Shown in pieces: positions 23,345 through 31,322 of a stretch of 32,693 nt of DNA; positions within the stretch are counted from its first letter, which is position 1, and every line of letters begins with the position of its first letter. The position numbers and the translations under genes were made by a program. The notes below the pieces were generated by a model. It worked only from the letters and a program-made list of their open reading frames with translations. It was not told the DNA's origin and did no database searches. The DNA comes from an uncultured Ruminococcus sp. GTDB taxonomy: Bacteria > Bacillota > Clostridia > Oscillospirales > Ruminococcaceae. Location: NCBI GenBank assembly GCA_947178195.1, contig CAMWXM010000004.1:1-32693 (forward strand), written 5' to 3'.

Positions 23345-23381
23345 GGTGTAAAGTCTGAATATGGACTTTGCACCTTTTTTT
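23345..23381 (+). terminator. Terminator of the small orphan gene
   Basis: GGTGTAAAGTC (23345-23355) pairs with GACTTTGCACC (23364-23374), with one G-U pair, followed by seven T (23375-23381). Confidence 0.9.
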
Positions 23382-23418
23382 ATTTAATCAAAAATAGTAG
23401 TCATAATTCTTTTAAATA

Positions 23419-23447
23419 TTGACATTTTTCGTCAAAAATGATATTAT
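23419..23447 (+). promoter_or_regulatory. Promoter of the murT-gatD pair
   Basis: TTGACA at 23419-23424, 17-bp spacer, TATTAT at 23442-23447. The transcription start should lie at about 23454, directly at the ATG 23455, so that ATG would be leaderless; the ribosome-binding-site-supported start is ATG 23491. Confidence 0.7.
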
Positions 23448-23490
23448 AAAATAGATGGAAAACGTCAATATTGAATATGAGGAAAAAGCA

Positions 23491-24864
23491 ATGAAAAAAC
23501 CACTTAGATTTTATATTTCAGTAATCGGAGCAAAGCTCCTTATAAAGTTAATGCGTCTGATGAAACGTAATGCCACAAATCTTCCGGGGGAAATTATGCT
23601 TATTTTTTATCCCGGTCTTTTAAAGCATTTCGATATGCCACAGAATGTTATTGCTGTGACTGGTACAAACGGTAAAACTACCGTTTCAAATATGATAAGC
23701 AATATATTAAAGGCTAACGGATATGATATTATTAATAACAGTTTCGGCGGAAATGTCGATACCGGAATCGCTTCGCTGCTGCTTGACAAGTGCACTGTGA
23801 AGGGCGAATTTAAAGTTGATACCGCCGTTTTAGAGGTCGATGAAAGAAGTGCAGAACGAGTTTTACCATGCGTTAAACCTGATTGGCTTGTCTGTACAAA
23901 TTTACAGCGTGATTCTATGAAAAGAAATGCACATACTGAATTTATTTTTAATTTTCTGAATAAAAATATTCCTGAAAAAACGAAGCTTATTTTAAATGGA
24001 GACGATCTGATAAGCAGCAGGCTTGCGGAAAATAATCCAAGAACATATTTTGGTATCGCTAAGCTTGAGGGAGAAACTGCTGAATCGGAAAATATTATCT
24101 GCGATATTGTGAACTGTCCGAAATGCGGAAACAAACTTGAATTTTCATATCGCCATTATAATCATATCGGACGTGCTTCCTGTAAATGCGGATTTGGTTC
24201 TCCGGAAATTGATTTTGAAGCAATCGGTTCGGAAAACGGCGAAGCGGTCATTATGCATGACGGCAAAAAGGAACGCTATAAGCTTCCGAACAATCGCATA
24301 ACCGATCTTTATAACGTCTGTGCTGCGGTTACTTTTTCAAGAACCTTCGGACTTTCAGATAAGCAGGTCTCGGAGGCTATGTCTGAGGTTGAGGTAGTAA
24401 AGTCAAGATATGACAGCTTTACAGCAGGTGGAAAGGAAGTAATAGTTTCTCTGGCAAAAGGTCAGAACCCTGTGGCTTGTTCGGGAGTATGCGGTTTTGT
24501 AAGAAAGGAAAGCGGCGATAAGGCTGTTATTATGATTCTGGAAGACCTTTATGACGGAAAGCGTACCTCTGAAAATATAGCATGGATATATGAAACGGAT
24601 TTTGAATTTTTTAAGGGTCAGGACATAAAGCAAATCGTTGTCGGCGGGAAAAGAGCTGAGGATTATATGGTAAGGCTGCTTATTGCTGGAGTGGACAGAC
24701 AGAAAATCTTCTGTTGCCGCAATGAAACGGATACGGTAAAGCTTTTAAAGCCTGAGCTTTTCGATAAAATTATTATTATGTACGATCTGTTCAATGTTGA
24801 ATCGCTTAACAGCATAAAGGCGCAGCTTAAAGCTGATGACCAAATTGGCAAGGAGAATAAATAA
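23491..24864 (+). CDS. murT: MurT-like Mur ligase domain protein
   Basis: MurT with GatD amidates lipid II D-glutamate in many Gram-positives. This 457-residue product has the ATP-binding VTGTNGKTTVSNM motif, the EVDE segment of the Mur ligase core, the zinc ribbon unique to MurT (CPKCG and CKCG), and a DUF1727-like C-terminal part with AWIYETDFE. Start is ATG 23491, with GAGG 8 nt upstream, preferred to ATG 23455, which would be leaderless. Two usual motifs are altered: TNLFRDQxDRYGE appears as TNLQRDSMKRNAH, and the DGRDTSW motif thought to supply a residue to the GatD catalytic triad reads TSENIAW. The gene overlaps gatD by 1 nt. Confidence 0.85.
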   Translation: MKKPLRFYISVIGAKLLIKLMRLMKRNATNLPGEIMLIFYPGLLKHFDMPQNVIAVTGTNGKTTVSNMISNILKANGYDIINNSFGGNVDTGIASLLLDKCTVKGEFKVDTAVLEVDERSAERVLPCVKPDWLVCTNLQRDSMKRNAHTEFIFNFLNKNIPEKTKLILNGDDLISSRLAENNPRTYFGIAKLEGETAESENIICDIVNCPKCGNKLEFSYRHYNHIGRASCKCGFGSPEIDFEAIGSENGEAVIMHDGKKERYKLPNNRITDLYNVCAAVTFSRTFGLSDKQVSEAMSEVEVVKSRYDSFTAGGKEVIVSLAKGQNPVACSGVCGFVRKESGDKAVIMILEDLYDGKRTSENIAWIYETDFEFFKGQDIKQIVVGGKRAEDYMVRLLIAGVDRQKIFCCRNETDTVKLLKPELFDKIIIMYDLFNVESLNSIKAQLKADDQIGKENK

Positions 24865-25580
24865 TGAGCATTGTAATTGAAGAACTTTTTCCTGAGGTAT
24901 GTAATCTTTTCGGCGACAGTGGAAATATGCGGTATTTGAAGCTTTGTCTCCCGGAAGCTGAATATATCTCAACGCCGCTTAACCAGAAGCCATATTTTGC
25001 AGATAATGATGTTGATATGATATATATGGGACCTATGACTGAAAATACTCAGCTTCAGGTTATAGAGCGTCTTAAACCCTATAAAAAACGAATAGAAGAG
25101 CTTATCGAAAAAGGGGTTATTTTTCTTCTGACAGGAAATTCTCATGAAATATTCGGGCAGAAAATTATTGACTCGGACGGAACAGTTGTTGAAGGTCTGA
25201 AGGTAACGGATTTTTATGCCAAAAGAAATATGATGAAGCGTTTCAGCGGTCTTGTTCTGGGCAATTATGAAGATATTGAGATAGCGGCATTCAGGGCTCA
25301 GTTTACCGAAGGCTTTCCCGGTGAAGATTATCAGCCTTTTGTTCAGATGACAAAGGGCGTTCCTATGAATAAAAAATCTTTTACGGAGGGCTATGTTAAA
25401 AATAATTTTTATGCAACCTATCTTCTTGGACCGCTCCTAGTTCTGAATCCTTTTTTTACAAAAAAACTTTTGCATAAATTGTGTAAAAAGGATCGTACTC
25501 TTGCATTTGAAACGGAAGTGGTCAGAGCATATGAAATAAGACTTGAGGATTTTAAGGACAAAAAGGTTGATATTCATTAA
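24864..25580 (+). CDS. GatD-like class I amidotransferase lacking catalytic residues
   Basis: The 238-residue product aligns without gaps over long stretches to GatD as I recall it from Staphylococcus aureus (N-terminal LFGDSGN; DGTVVEGLKVTDFYA; TYLLGPLL). At the nucleophile elbow GLTICGGYQFLG it reads LLTGNSHEIFG, placing Gly91 where the catalytic Cys should be, and at TYLHGP it reads TYLLGP, placing Leu188 at the catalytic His. The glutamine-pocket GGxSDREQ and GGR segments are also not conserved. Glutaminase activity is therefore not expected. It starts at the A of the murT stop (TAATG). It may have become a structural partner or use ammonia. Confidence 0.8.
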   Translation: MSIVIEELFPEVCNLFGDSGNMRYLKLCLPEAEYISTPLNQKPYFADNDVDMIYMGPMTENTQLQVIERLKPYKKRIEELIEKGVIFLLTGNSHEIFGQKIIDSDGTVVEGLKVTDFYAKRNMMKRFSGLVLGNYEDIEIAAFRAQFTEGFPGEDYQPFVQMTKGVPMNKKSFTEGYVKNNFYATYLLGPLLVLNPFFTKKLLHKLCKKDRTLAFETEVVRAYEIRLEDFKDKKVDIH

Positions 25581-25664
25581 GCTTTTGTCTTTTTCTGATA
25601 TAAATGATATTGCCGATTGTTGAATGAATTCTGAACCCTTGCCAGAATTTCATAAAAGCTTAAT
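25576..25664. repeat. Inverted repeat between convergent gatD and ytaF-like genes
   Basis: ATTAAGCTTTT (25576-25586) and AAAAGCTTAAT (25654-25664) are exact complements. Between them AATTCTG (25627-25633) and CAGAATT (25643-25649) form a second hairpin. No long T-tract, so a bidirectional terminator is only possible. Confidence 0.4.
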
Positions 25665-26267
25665 TATAGCCAGGATTATTAAAAATACTCCCGAAAGCCA
25701 TGAAAGATCTATGCTTTTATGGCTTATTCCTGCACCGAGCTTGCTGCCTGCTGCAATTGAAAGTAGTCCGAAAATAAGGCTCATGATACATACACGAAAC
25801 ACGTTTGCTCCCGATAATCCTGCGCCTAATCCTCCTGATATGGAATCAATGGAAAGCGCTGCCGCAAGTGCAATGGATTCTTTTGCTGAAAGTACATTTG
25901 AACGGTCGGCGTCGGCTTTGGTTTCGTCCAGATAAACGCTTATCACAAAGCCAATGTTGAAAAAACGAAAGGACAATCTGCCATTTCCGCTGTGCTTTTT
26001 TAATATGGATTTTAAGCCGTTCTGACAAAATTGTACAGTACCTATCAGTCCTAAAAGAATTGCTCCGGAAATACGGCAAAAATTATCGGGAATGTACATT
26101 CCAGCAAATTTTGAAATGCATAGAGAAATAGTAAGTACTGCTGAACTGATAACGCTTATAATTAATCCCGAAATAAATGGTATTTTGATTTTGCCGCTGC
26201 TATAGGAAAGAGATGCTAAAAATGTATCGGTTATCATCGCAATTACAAGCAGTATGTCTTCTGTCAT
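25650..26267 (-). CDS. YtaF-like membrane protein (MntP-related fold)
   Basis: A 205-residue polytopic membrane protein related to YtaF, a sporulation-associated relative of the MntP manganese exporter. Six hydrophobic segments are visible in two halves around a basic cytosolic loop (LKKHSGNGRLSFRFF), with ITDTFLASLSYSSGK in the first helix and AAALSIDSISGGLGAGLSG in the second half. The chosen start is the ATG at 26267, preceded by AGAGGAT; a longer frame to 26321 has no site. In Bacillus and Clostridia ytaF is under sporulation control; no sporulation sigma promoter was proved here, only a candidate housekeeping one (26310-26338). Confidence 0.75.
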   Translation of the reverse strand: MTEDILLVIAMITDTFLASLSYSSGKIKIPFISGLIISVISSAVLTISLCISKFAGMYIPDNFCRISGAILLGLIGTVQFCQNGLKSILKKHSGNGRLSFRFFNIGFVISVYLDETKADADRSNVLSAKESIALAAALSIDSISGGLGAGLSGANVFRVCIMSLIFGLLSIAAGSKLGAGISHKSIDLSWLSGVFLIILAIIKLL

Positions 26268-26309
26268 AAAATCAATCCTCTTAATAATATTACAAACTGT
26301 TCGCATAGG

Positions 26310-26338
26310 ATAATATTTCATATATTTTCGGCTGTGAA
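26310..26338 (-). promoter_or_regulatory. Candidate promoter of the ytaF-like gene
   Basis: On the minus strand TTCACA (26338-26333), a 17-bp spacer and TATTAT (26315-26310). The -35 lies in an imperfect dyad CTGTGAACAG (26332-26341) shared with the divergent biotin ligase gene. Confidence 0.45.
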
Positions 26339-26389
26339 CAGAATTTTATTATTAATATTATATTAATTTTGACGGAAAAGGTGATTAAA

Positions 26390-27175
26390 ATGAATGATAT
26401 AAAGAAGCTTCTTAAAAAAAATGACAACAGAAAAATAATTATTTTAGATAAAACGGATTCTACAAATAATTACGCAAAAGAGCTTGCCAGACAAGGTGAG
26501 CCTTCCGGTACAGTCGTTATTGCTCATATGCAGACCCAGGGTAAGGGCAGGCTCGGACGAAGCTTTTTTTCACCTATGGGTACAAGTATTTATATGACTG
26601 TTATATTGCGTCCCGATACAGAACCGGAAAAAATCAGCCTTCTTACGCCCTGCACCGCTGTTGCCGCAGCAAGGGCTGCCGACAAGATATGCGGCATAAA
26701 TACAAAAATCAAATGGGTGAACGACCTTTATTTAAATGGAAAAAAATTTTGCGGGATACTGACCGAAAGTACCCTTAAACCGGACGGAAGGCCTGATTTT
26801 GCAGTTGTGGGAATAGGTCTTAATGTGAAAAGCATAAAAAAAATTTTTCCTTCTGAGCTTCTTGAAATTGTTACTTCAATTGAAGATGAAACAGGAAAAA
26901 TTTTTTCCCTCGATATGCTGGCAGCACAAATTTTAAATGAATTGGATATTCTTCTTCTGGATTTTGATAAGGCTCGCTTTATTGATGAGTACCGCAGCCG
27001 TATGTGCATAATTGGCTGTGATGTGGCTGTTTTAAAAAATGGTGTTAATTATGTCGGAAAGGCTGTGGGAATCAGCGATAATGCAGGTCTTGTAGTGGAA
27101 TATGATAATGCAAGCCGTGATATTGTTACCTCCGGTGAGGCAAAAATAATTCCTGCTTTTTTAGAAAAAAAGTAG
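26390..27175 (+). CDS. birA: Biotin-[acetyl-CoA-carboxylase] ligase, no DNA-binding domain
   Basis: This enzyme activates biotin to biotinyl-AMP and attaches it to carboxyl-carrier proteins. The 261-residue product has the GKGRLGRSFFSP nucleotide loop, the KWVNDLYLNGKKFCGILTE catalytic segment and the small C-terminal SH3-like domain (VGKAVGISDNAGLVVE). It begins directly with the catalytic domain, so it lacks the N-terminal winged helix of the bifunctional BirA repressor. ATG 26390 follows AAAAGGTGA; the TTG at 26369 is not supported. A weak divergent promoter (TGAACA-18-TATATT) is possible. Confidence 0.9.
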   Translation: MNDIKKLLKKNDNRKIIILDKTDSTNNYAKELARQGEPSGTVVIAHMQTQGKGRLGRSFFSPMGTSIYMTVILRPDTEPEKISLLTPCTAVAAARAADKICGINTKIKWVNDLYLNGKKFCGILTESTLKPDGRPDFAVVGIGLNVKSIKKIFPSELLEIVTSIEDETGKIFSLDMLAAQILNELDILLLDFDKARFIDEYRSRMCIIGCDVAVLKNGVNYVGKAVGISDNAGLVVEYDNASRDIVTSGEAKIIPAFLEKK

Positions 27176-27256
27176 GAATAAAACTTTATCTTTCTCTTTT
27201 GATTACCTGAAAACATTTTCTAAAATCTCGAAAACTAGCTTAATGGTAGCATAAGA

Positions 27257-27290
27257 AAAATGGGACGCTAAACTAAAAGCGTCCCATTTT
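27257..27290. terminator. Bidirectional terminator between birA and pduL
   Basis: AAAATGGGACGCT (27257-27269) pairs with AGCGTCCCATTTT (27278-27290), a perfect 13-bp stem with A/T tracts on both sides, serving the convergent genes. Confidence 0.93.
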
Positions 27291-27301
27291 ATGTAATTGA
27301 A

Positions 27302-27880
27302 TTAAATTTCAACGATTTCGCCTTCAAGGCCATTAAATGCCGAAATTGCATTTGATTCGTCAGTGTCAATATGCATAGCAGGTGCATATTTTTCCGAAAC
27401 TCTGACAACAACATCGCCAAGAATTGCTTTTCTGCCGTCTGTGTCGATTTTTACCCATACAACATCCTTGTCCTTGACATTTCTTTCAGCTGCCGTTTCA
27501 GGAGTAAGATGAATATGACGTTTAGCTATAATAACGCCTTCGCTTATTTCGACTTCTCCCTTAGGTCCGATAATTTTACATGCTCCTGAATCCTTTACAT
27601 CGCCAGATTCTCTGATCGGAGCTGCAATACCGATCGAGCGTGCATCGGTTGCAGAAAGCTCAACCTGAGTTTCAGGACGTACAGGACCTAAAATAGATAC
27701 GTTAGGCATTTCTTTTTTAGGTCCGACAATAGTTACTCGTTCTTCGCAAGCAAACTGTCCCGGCTGAGACAGGTCTTTTTTCTTTGTAAGCTCAGCGCCT
27801 TTACCGAAAAGAATTTCAAGATGCTCCTGTGAAAGATGAACGTGTCTCGCAGAAGTTTCAACAATGAATTTTTTTGACAT
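27302..27880 (-). CDS. pduL: Phosphate propanoyl/acetyltransferase PduL
   Basis: PduL exchanges CoA and phosphate on acyl groups (propionyl-CoA or acetyl-CoA). The 192-residue product carries the metal-binding His pairs ARHVHLS near the N-terminus and AKRHIHLT at the middle, CEERVTIVGP, and the C-terminal AMHIDTDESNA. It starts straight at the first domain half without the N-terminal encapsulation peptide of microcompartment PduL, and no microcompartment gene is nearby, so a cytosolic phosphotransacetylase role is likely (inference). GGAGG lies upstream of the ATG. Downstream is the bidirectional terminator. Confidence 0.92.
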   Translation of the reverse strand: MSKKFIVETSARHVHLSQEHLEILFGKGAELTKKKDLSQPGQFACEERVTIVGPKKEMPNVSILGPVRPETQVELSATDARSIGIAAPIRESGDVKDSGACKIIGPKGEVEISEGVIIAKRHIHLTPETAAERNVKDKDVVWVKIDTDGRKAILGDVVVRVSEKYAPAMHIDTDESNAISAFNGLEGEIVEI

Positions 27881-28005
27881 GATATTTCCTCCAATTTTCA
27901 GGGATTATCCCTTATATTACAACAATCGGACTAATTACGTCGCATATCATTATACGACATTTTTTATTAAAATTTTGCAAGCCGCTGTTGTTTTTCTCTT
28001 TTATA

Positions 28006-28034
28006 ATTTTACTACTTTTTTTCAAAAAGGTCAA
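28006..28034 (-). promoter_or_regulatory. Candidate promoter of pduL
   Basis: On the minus strand TTGACC (28034-28029), a 17-bp spacer and TAAAAT (28011-28006). A TATAAT also lies at 27954-27949 but without a good -35. The rest of the 262-nt gap (27881-28142) is AT-rich and has no other recognisable feature, except a GGGATTATCCC palindrome near the pduL start. Confidence 0.45.
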
Positions 28035-28142
28035 GCTTTTTTTCAGGAAAATGCTATGCTATATGGCATGCTCCTTGCATTAGCCGTTGACATACAAACT
28101 TCTATGACCAGAAATAATCTTCATTTTTATCATCCATTTAAC

Positions 28143-28586
28143 TTATTTCCAGCCGCTTTCGTTGCTGCCAGTTTCATAGCTTAATGGTGCAATATGAGGA
28201 TATTCATCAATATCAGCATTATTCTTTAATGCCCATGCCTTTTGTGGAACATAAAGCAGAGATTCAAATTCCATTTCCCACATTTCTTTACATTTGCCTT
28301 TTTTAGCATTTTCATAATATTTAGCTCCATTTATTAAAGCTACACATCTTGAATACAAAAATCCGTCGTCGCTGATACAACCTTCAACTTCTTCGCATGA
28401 TTTCGCAAGCTCTTTAGTATCAAGATCATATAAAAGTTCAGACATTAAATCATCAAATTTGAAAATGGTCTCATCATCAGCCTCCGATAAATGCTTGATG
28501 ACAGGAAATAAAACCTTATCATCATTACCTTCGTTATCCCAATTACATAATTCCATTGTACTCCAAAATAATTCATACTTATCCAT
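28143..28586 (-). CDS. DUF4240 domain protein
   Basis: A 147-residue cytosolic protein matching the DUF4240 pattern as I know it: an N-terminal FW segment, a central FKFDDLMSELLYDLDT helix and the SDDGFLYSRCVALINGAKYYENA block. Function is unknown; such proteins are often found near WGR-domain or polymorphic-toxin-like loci elsewhere, but here it follows asnA by 36 nt on the same strand. The start ATG 28586 has AAGGAG 7 nt upstream, better than the ATG at 28607. It may be the third gene of the asparagine operon. No terminator is seen between it and pduL. Confidence 0.75.
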   Translation of the reverse strand: MDKYELFWSTMELCNWDNEGNDDKVLFPVIKHLSEADDETIFKFDDLMSELLYDLDTKELAKSCEEVEGCISDDGFLYSRCVALINGAKYYENAKKGKCKEMWEMEFESLLYVPQKAWALKNNADIDEYPHIAPLSYETGSNESGWK

Positions 28587-28622
28587 ATCTGAACTCCTTA
28601 TGTACATGCAATTATAATTGTA

Positions 28623-29633
28623 TTAAAGAAGAATTATTCCATTTTCTTTACATTTTTGAGTCATATCCTCGGGCCATACTGAAACCTGAACCTCGCCGAT
28701 ATGAGCCTTTTCAAGCAAAAGCATACAAAGTCTTGACTGACCGATACCGCCGCCGATAGTAAGCGGAAATACGCCGTTTACTATGTTTTTATGATAATCG
28801 TATTTAAGACGATCCTCTGCGTCAACCTCTTTCAGCTGTGAAACAAGAGATTTTTCATCAACACGGATACCCATTGAAGAAACCTCAAGTCCTGTCTTCA
28901 AAACCTCGTTCCAGATGAATAAATCGCCGTTGAGCGACCAGTCGTCGTAGTCCGGCGCACGTCCGTCATGACGTTCTCCGCTTTTGAGCTTTCCGCCTAT
29001 CTGCATTATAAATACAGTTTTGTATTTTTCGGAAATAAGCTTTTCACGCTCTTTTGAAGTTTTGTCAGGATACATATCTTCAAGCTCCTGAGAGGTTATA
29101 AAATGCACGTCTTCACAAATCTGAAGCGCAAGCTGAGGATATCTGAGGCTTACTTTTCTTTTAGTATAAACTATTGCTTTGACTATAGATTTTACTGTTG
29201 ATTTTAAAAATTCAACATTGCGGTTTTCACGGGTTATAACCTTTTCCCAATCCCATTGGTCTACAAAAATGGAATGCATATTATCTGTATCGTCATCTCG
29301 ACGGATAGCGTTCATATCAGTATAAATTCCTTCGCCGGCATTATAATTGTATCTGTAAAGAGCCTGTCTTTTCCACTTGGCAAGAGACTGGACAACCTCG
29401 GCATCGTTTTCGATTTCCTTGATCGAAAAATCTACCTTTCTTTCAACACCGTTTAAGTCATCGTTGATACCGCTTCCTTTTTTTACTATGAGCGGAGCGG
29501 TCACACGGTCAAGAGTAAGTGCAAATGAAAGTGCCTGCTGAAAAATATCCTTGATATATTTTATCGCATGCTGAGTTTCTCTTAAAGTCAGAGAGGATCT
29601 GTATCCTTCCGGGATATAAAGTGATTTAGACAT
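28623..29633 (-). CDS. asnA: Aspartate-ammonia ligase (asparagine synthetase A)
   Basis: AsnA makes asparagine from aspartate, ammonia and ATP. The 336-residue product shows the family's class II aminoacyl-tRNA synthetase-like fold, with TLRETQHAIKYIKDIFQ at the start, GSGINDDLNGVERKVDF, the KWKRQALYRY segment and the C-terminal GGGIGQSRLCMLLLEKAHIGEVQ motif 3 region. Length agrees with the family. It lies 30 nt downstream of asnS, preceded by AAAGGAATG, so both share the Asn T-box leader. This pairs asparagine synthesis with its charging onto tRNA. Confidence 0.96.
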   Translation of the reverse strand: MSKSLYIPEGYRSSLTLRETQHAIKYIKDIFQQALSFALTLDRVTAPLIVKKGSGINDDLNGVERKVDFSIKEIENDAEVVQSLAKWKRQALYRYNYNAGEGIYTDMNAIRRDDDTDNMHSIFVDQWDWEKVITRENRNVEFLKSTVKSIVKAIVYTKRKVSLRYPQLALQICEDVHFITSQELEDMYPDKTSKEREKLISEKYKTVFIMQIGGKLKSGERHDGRAPDYDDWSLNGDLFIWNEVLKTGLEVSSMGIRVDEKSLVSQLKEVDAEDRLKYDYHKNIVNGVFPLTIGGGIGQSRLCMLLLEKAHIGEVQVSVWPEDMTQKCKENGIILL

Positions 29634-29663
29634 AATATCATTCCTTTCAAAAATAAATGGTTT

Positions 29664-31034
29664 TTATCTGATGCTTCCGACGGTTCTCGGATAAAGAATA
29701 ACATCTCTGATATTTGAAACGCCTGTTACATACATGATAAGACGCTCAAAGCCAAGACCGAATCCGCCGTGAGGTACAGAGCCGTATTTGCGGAGCTCAA
29801 GATAATCCTTATACAAATCAAGATTCATATTTCTTTCCTTCATAGCGGCTGTTATCTTATCATAATCCGCTTCTCTTTCACTTCCGCCAATTATTTCACC
29901 TACGCCAGGTACAAGCAGGTCTACAGCGGCAACGGTTTTTCCGTCTTCGTTCTGTTTCATATAGAAGGATTTTATCTCTTTAGGGTAATTTGTTACAAAT
30001 ACAGCTTTTTTAAATACCTCTTCTGAAATATATCTTTCATGTTCAGTCTGGAGATCGCAGCCCCATTCTACAGGGTACTGGAAATCTCTTCCGGATTCTT
30101 TAAGAAGCTTTATTGCTTCTGTGTAATCACATACGGCAAATTCGTGAGATATAAGTTCTTCTAATCTGTTAATAATGCCGTTTTCAAAGTGTGCGTCAAA
30201 GAATTTCATTTCACTGGGACATTTATCAAGAACAGTGCGGATAACTGCTTTTATCATGCTTTCGGCTTCTTCTATTACATCGGGAAGCTCTGCAAAGGCT
30301 ATTTCTGGTTCAACATGCCAGAACTCCGCAAGGTGCTTGGGAGTATTGCTGTTTTCGGCACGGAAGCTGGGTCCGAAGGTGTATATCTTGCCCATTGCCA
30401 TGGCAGCAACTTCGCCTTCAAGCTGACCTGATACGCTTAGACCTGCACGTCTGCCGAAAAAGTCATCGCTGTAATATTCTTCTTCGCTTTTATAATCGTT
30501 GGAGTATCCTATAGTCGTTACCTGGAACATTTCGCCTGCACCCTCGCAGTCGCTGCCGGTAATAAGGGGAGTATTTACATAAACATAGTTTCTGTCCTGG
30601 AAATACTGATGTATTGCTTCAGCCATTACCGAACGTACACGCAGTACAGCGTTAAATGTGTTTGTTCTTCCTCTGAGATGAGGCATTGTGCGAAGAAATT
30701 CAAGAGTATGCCTTTTTTTCTGGAGAGGGTATTCAAGGGGACATGCGCCCAGAACAGTAATAGACTCCGCATTTATCTCGACTGAGCCTTGCCTGGACGG
30801 TACTGCTGTTCCTGTGACCTTGAGAGAACAGCCGAGATGCATAGCGTCCTCATAAGCTATGCCGGATTCTTTGTCGATTACGATTTGCAGATGCTCAAGA
30901 GTAGTGCCGTCGTTCAATTCGATAAAAGCTACGTTTTTGGAGTTTCTTGCCGTTCTTACCCATCCGCATACCGTAACGGTATTTTCAAGAATGTCAGGAT
31001 TTGAAAATACTTCTTTGATGTCTGTGTGTTTCAT
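29664..31034 (-). CDS. asnS: Asparaginyl-tRNA synthetase
   Basis: AsnRS charges tRNA-Asn. The 456-residue product has an N-terminal OB-fold anticodon-binding domain (VTVCGWVRTARNSKN, about residues 20-34), then the class IIb catalytic domain with motif 2 (FGPSFRAENSNTPKHLAEF) and motif 3 (GFGLGFERLIMYVTG), ending at residue 456. The presence of asnS means direct Asn-tRNA formation rather than only the transamidation route. It is the first gene after the T-box; the binding site before the ATG is a moderate AAGGAAG. Confidence 0.97.
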   Translation of the reverse strand: MKHTDIKEVFSNPDILENTVTVCGWVRTARNSKNVAFIELNDGTTLEHLQIVIDKESGIAYEDAMHLGCSLKVTGTAVPSRQGSVEINAESITVLGACPLEYPLQKKRHTLEFLRTMPHLRGRTNTFNAVLRVRSVMAEAIHQYFQDRNYVYVNTPLITGSDCEGAGEMFQVTTIGYSNDYKSEEEYYSDDFFGRRAGLSVSGQLEGEVAAMAMGKIYTFGPSFRAENSNTPKHLAEFWHVEPEIAFAELPDVIEEAESMIKAVIRTVLDKCPSEMKFFDAHFENGIINRLEELISHEFAVCDYTEAIKLLKESGRDFQYPVEWGCDLQTEHERYISEEVFKKAVFVTNYPKEIKSFYMKQNEDGKTVAAVDLLVPGVGEIIGGSEREADYDKITAAMKERNMNLDLYKDYLELRKYGSVPHGGFGLGFERLIMYVTGVSNIRDVILYPRTVGSIR

Positions 31035-31054
31035 TTTAATCTTCCTTTCATAAA

Positions 31055-31087
31055 TAAAAAACTCTCGCCCTGAAAATAGGACGAGAG
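31055..31087 (-). terminator. T-box terminator
   Basis: On the minus strand CTCTCGTCC (31087-31079) pairs with GGGCGAGAG (31070-31062), with one G-U pair, followed by TTTTTT. Confidence 0.93.
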
Positions 31088-31316
31088 ATAAATCACCCGT
31101 GGTACCACCTAAATTACTGCCGCTTTAAAAAAGTAACAGTCGCTTAAAGTTTACCGTTTAACGCACGGTTTACGGCTTTCCTAATAATCCTGTGACGTTC
31201 AGATCGCTGCTCGGAAGTGTTATTCACAAAGACTCTGATATGTGGTTTTCACTACCCCACACTCACTTTGAACGAATTTCCTTGCTACTTCTCTTCGTCG
31301 CTGCATTTAAAATGAT
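31055..31316 (-). promoter_or_regulatory. T-box riboswitch, Asn (AAC specifier)
   Basis: The minus strand carries the T-box consensus AATTTAGGTGGTACCACG (31115-31098), a stem I region with the GACGAAGAGAAGTAG motif near its start, and a specifier-loop candidate GTGAATAACACTT in which AAC (31221-31219) encodes Asn, matching the downstream genes asnS and asnA. Uncharged tRNA-Asn binding should favour the antiterminator over the terminator at 31055-31087. Together with the flanking promoters it explains the 393-nt gap between asnS and hpt. Confidence 0.95.
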
Positions 31317-31322
31317 AGTAAT

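Larger units (their letters stand above)
23100..23356. repeat. 12-bp inverted repeat flanking the small orphan gene
   Basis: AGACTTTACACC at 23100-23111 and its exact reverse complement GGTGTAAAGTCT at 23345-23356 bracket the gene. The left copy overlaps the -35 box; the right copy is the 5' arm of the terminator. The terminator 3' arm (GACTTTGCACCTT, 23364-23376) is also a near-direct repeat of the left copy. Confidence 0.7.

Noticed and set aside
23455..23490. Upstream ATG 23455 as murT start
   Set aside because: It lies at the predicted transcription start and would be leaderless; ATG 23491 has GAGG at 8 nt and fits the family N-terminus.
25624..25935. 103-codon open frame on the plus strand
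   Set aside because: It is antisense to the ytaF-like gene, whose membrane-protein pattern is clear; Pro- and Ser-rich shadow composition.
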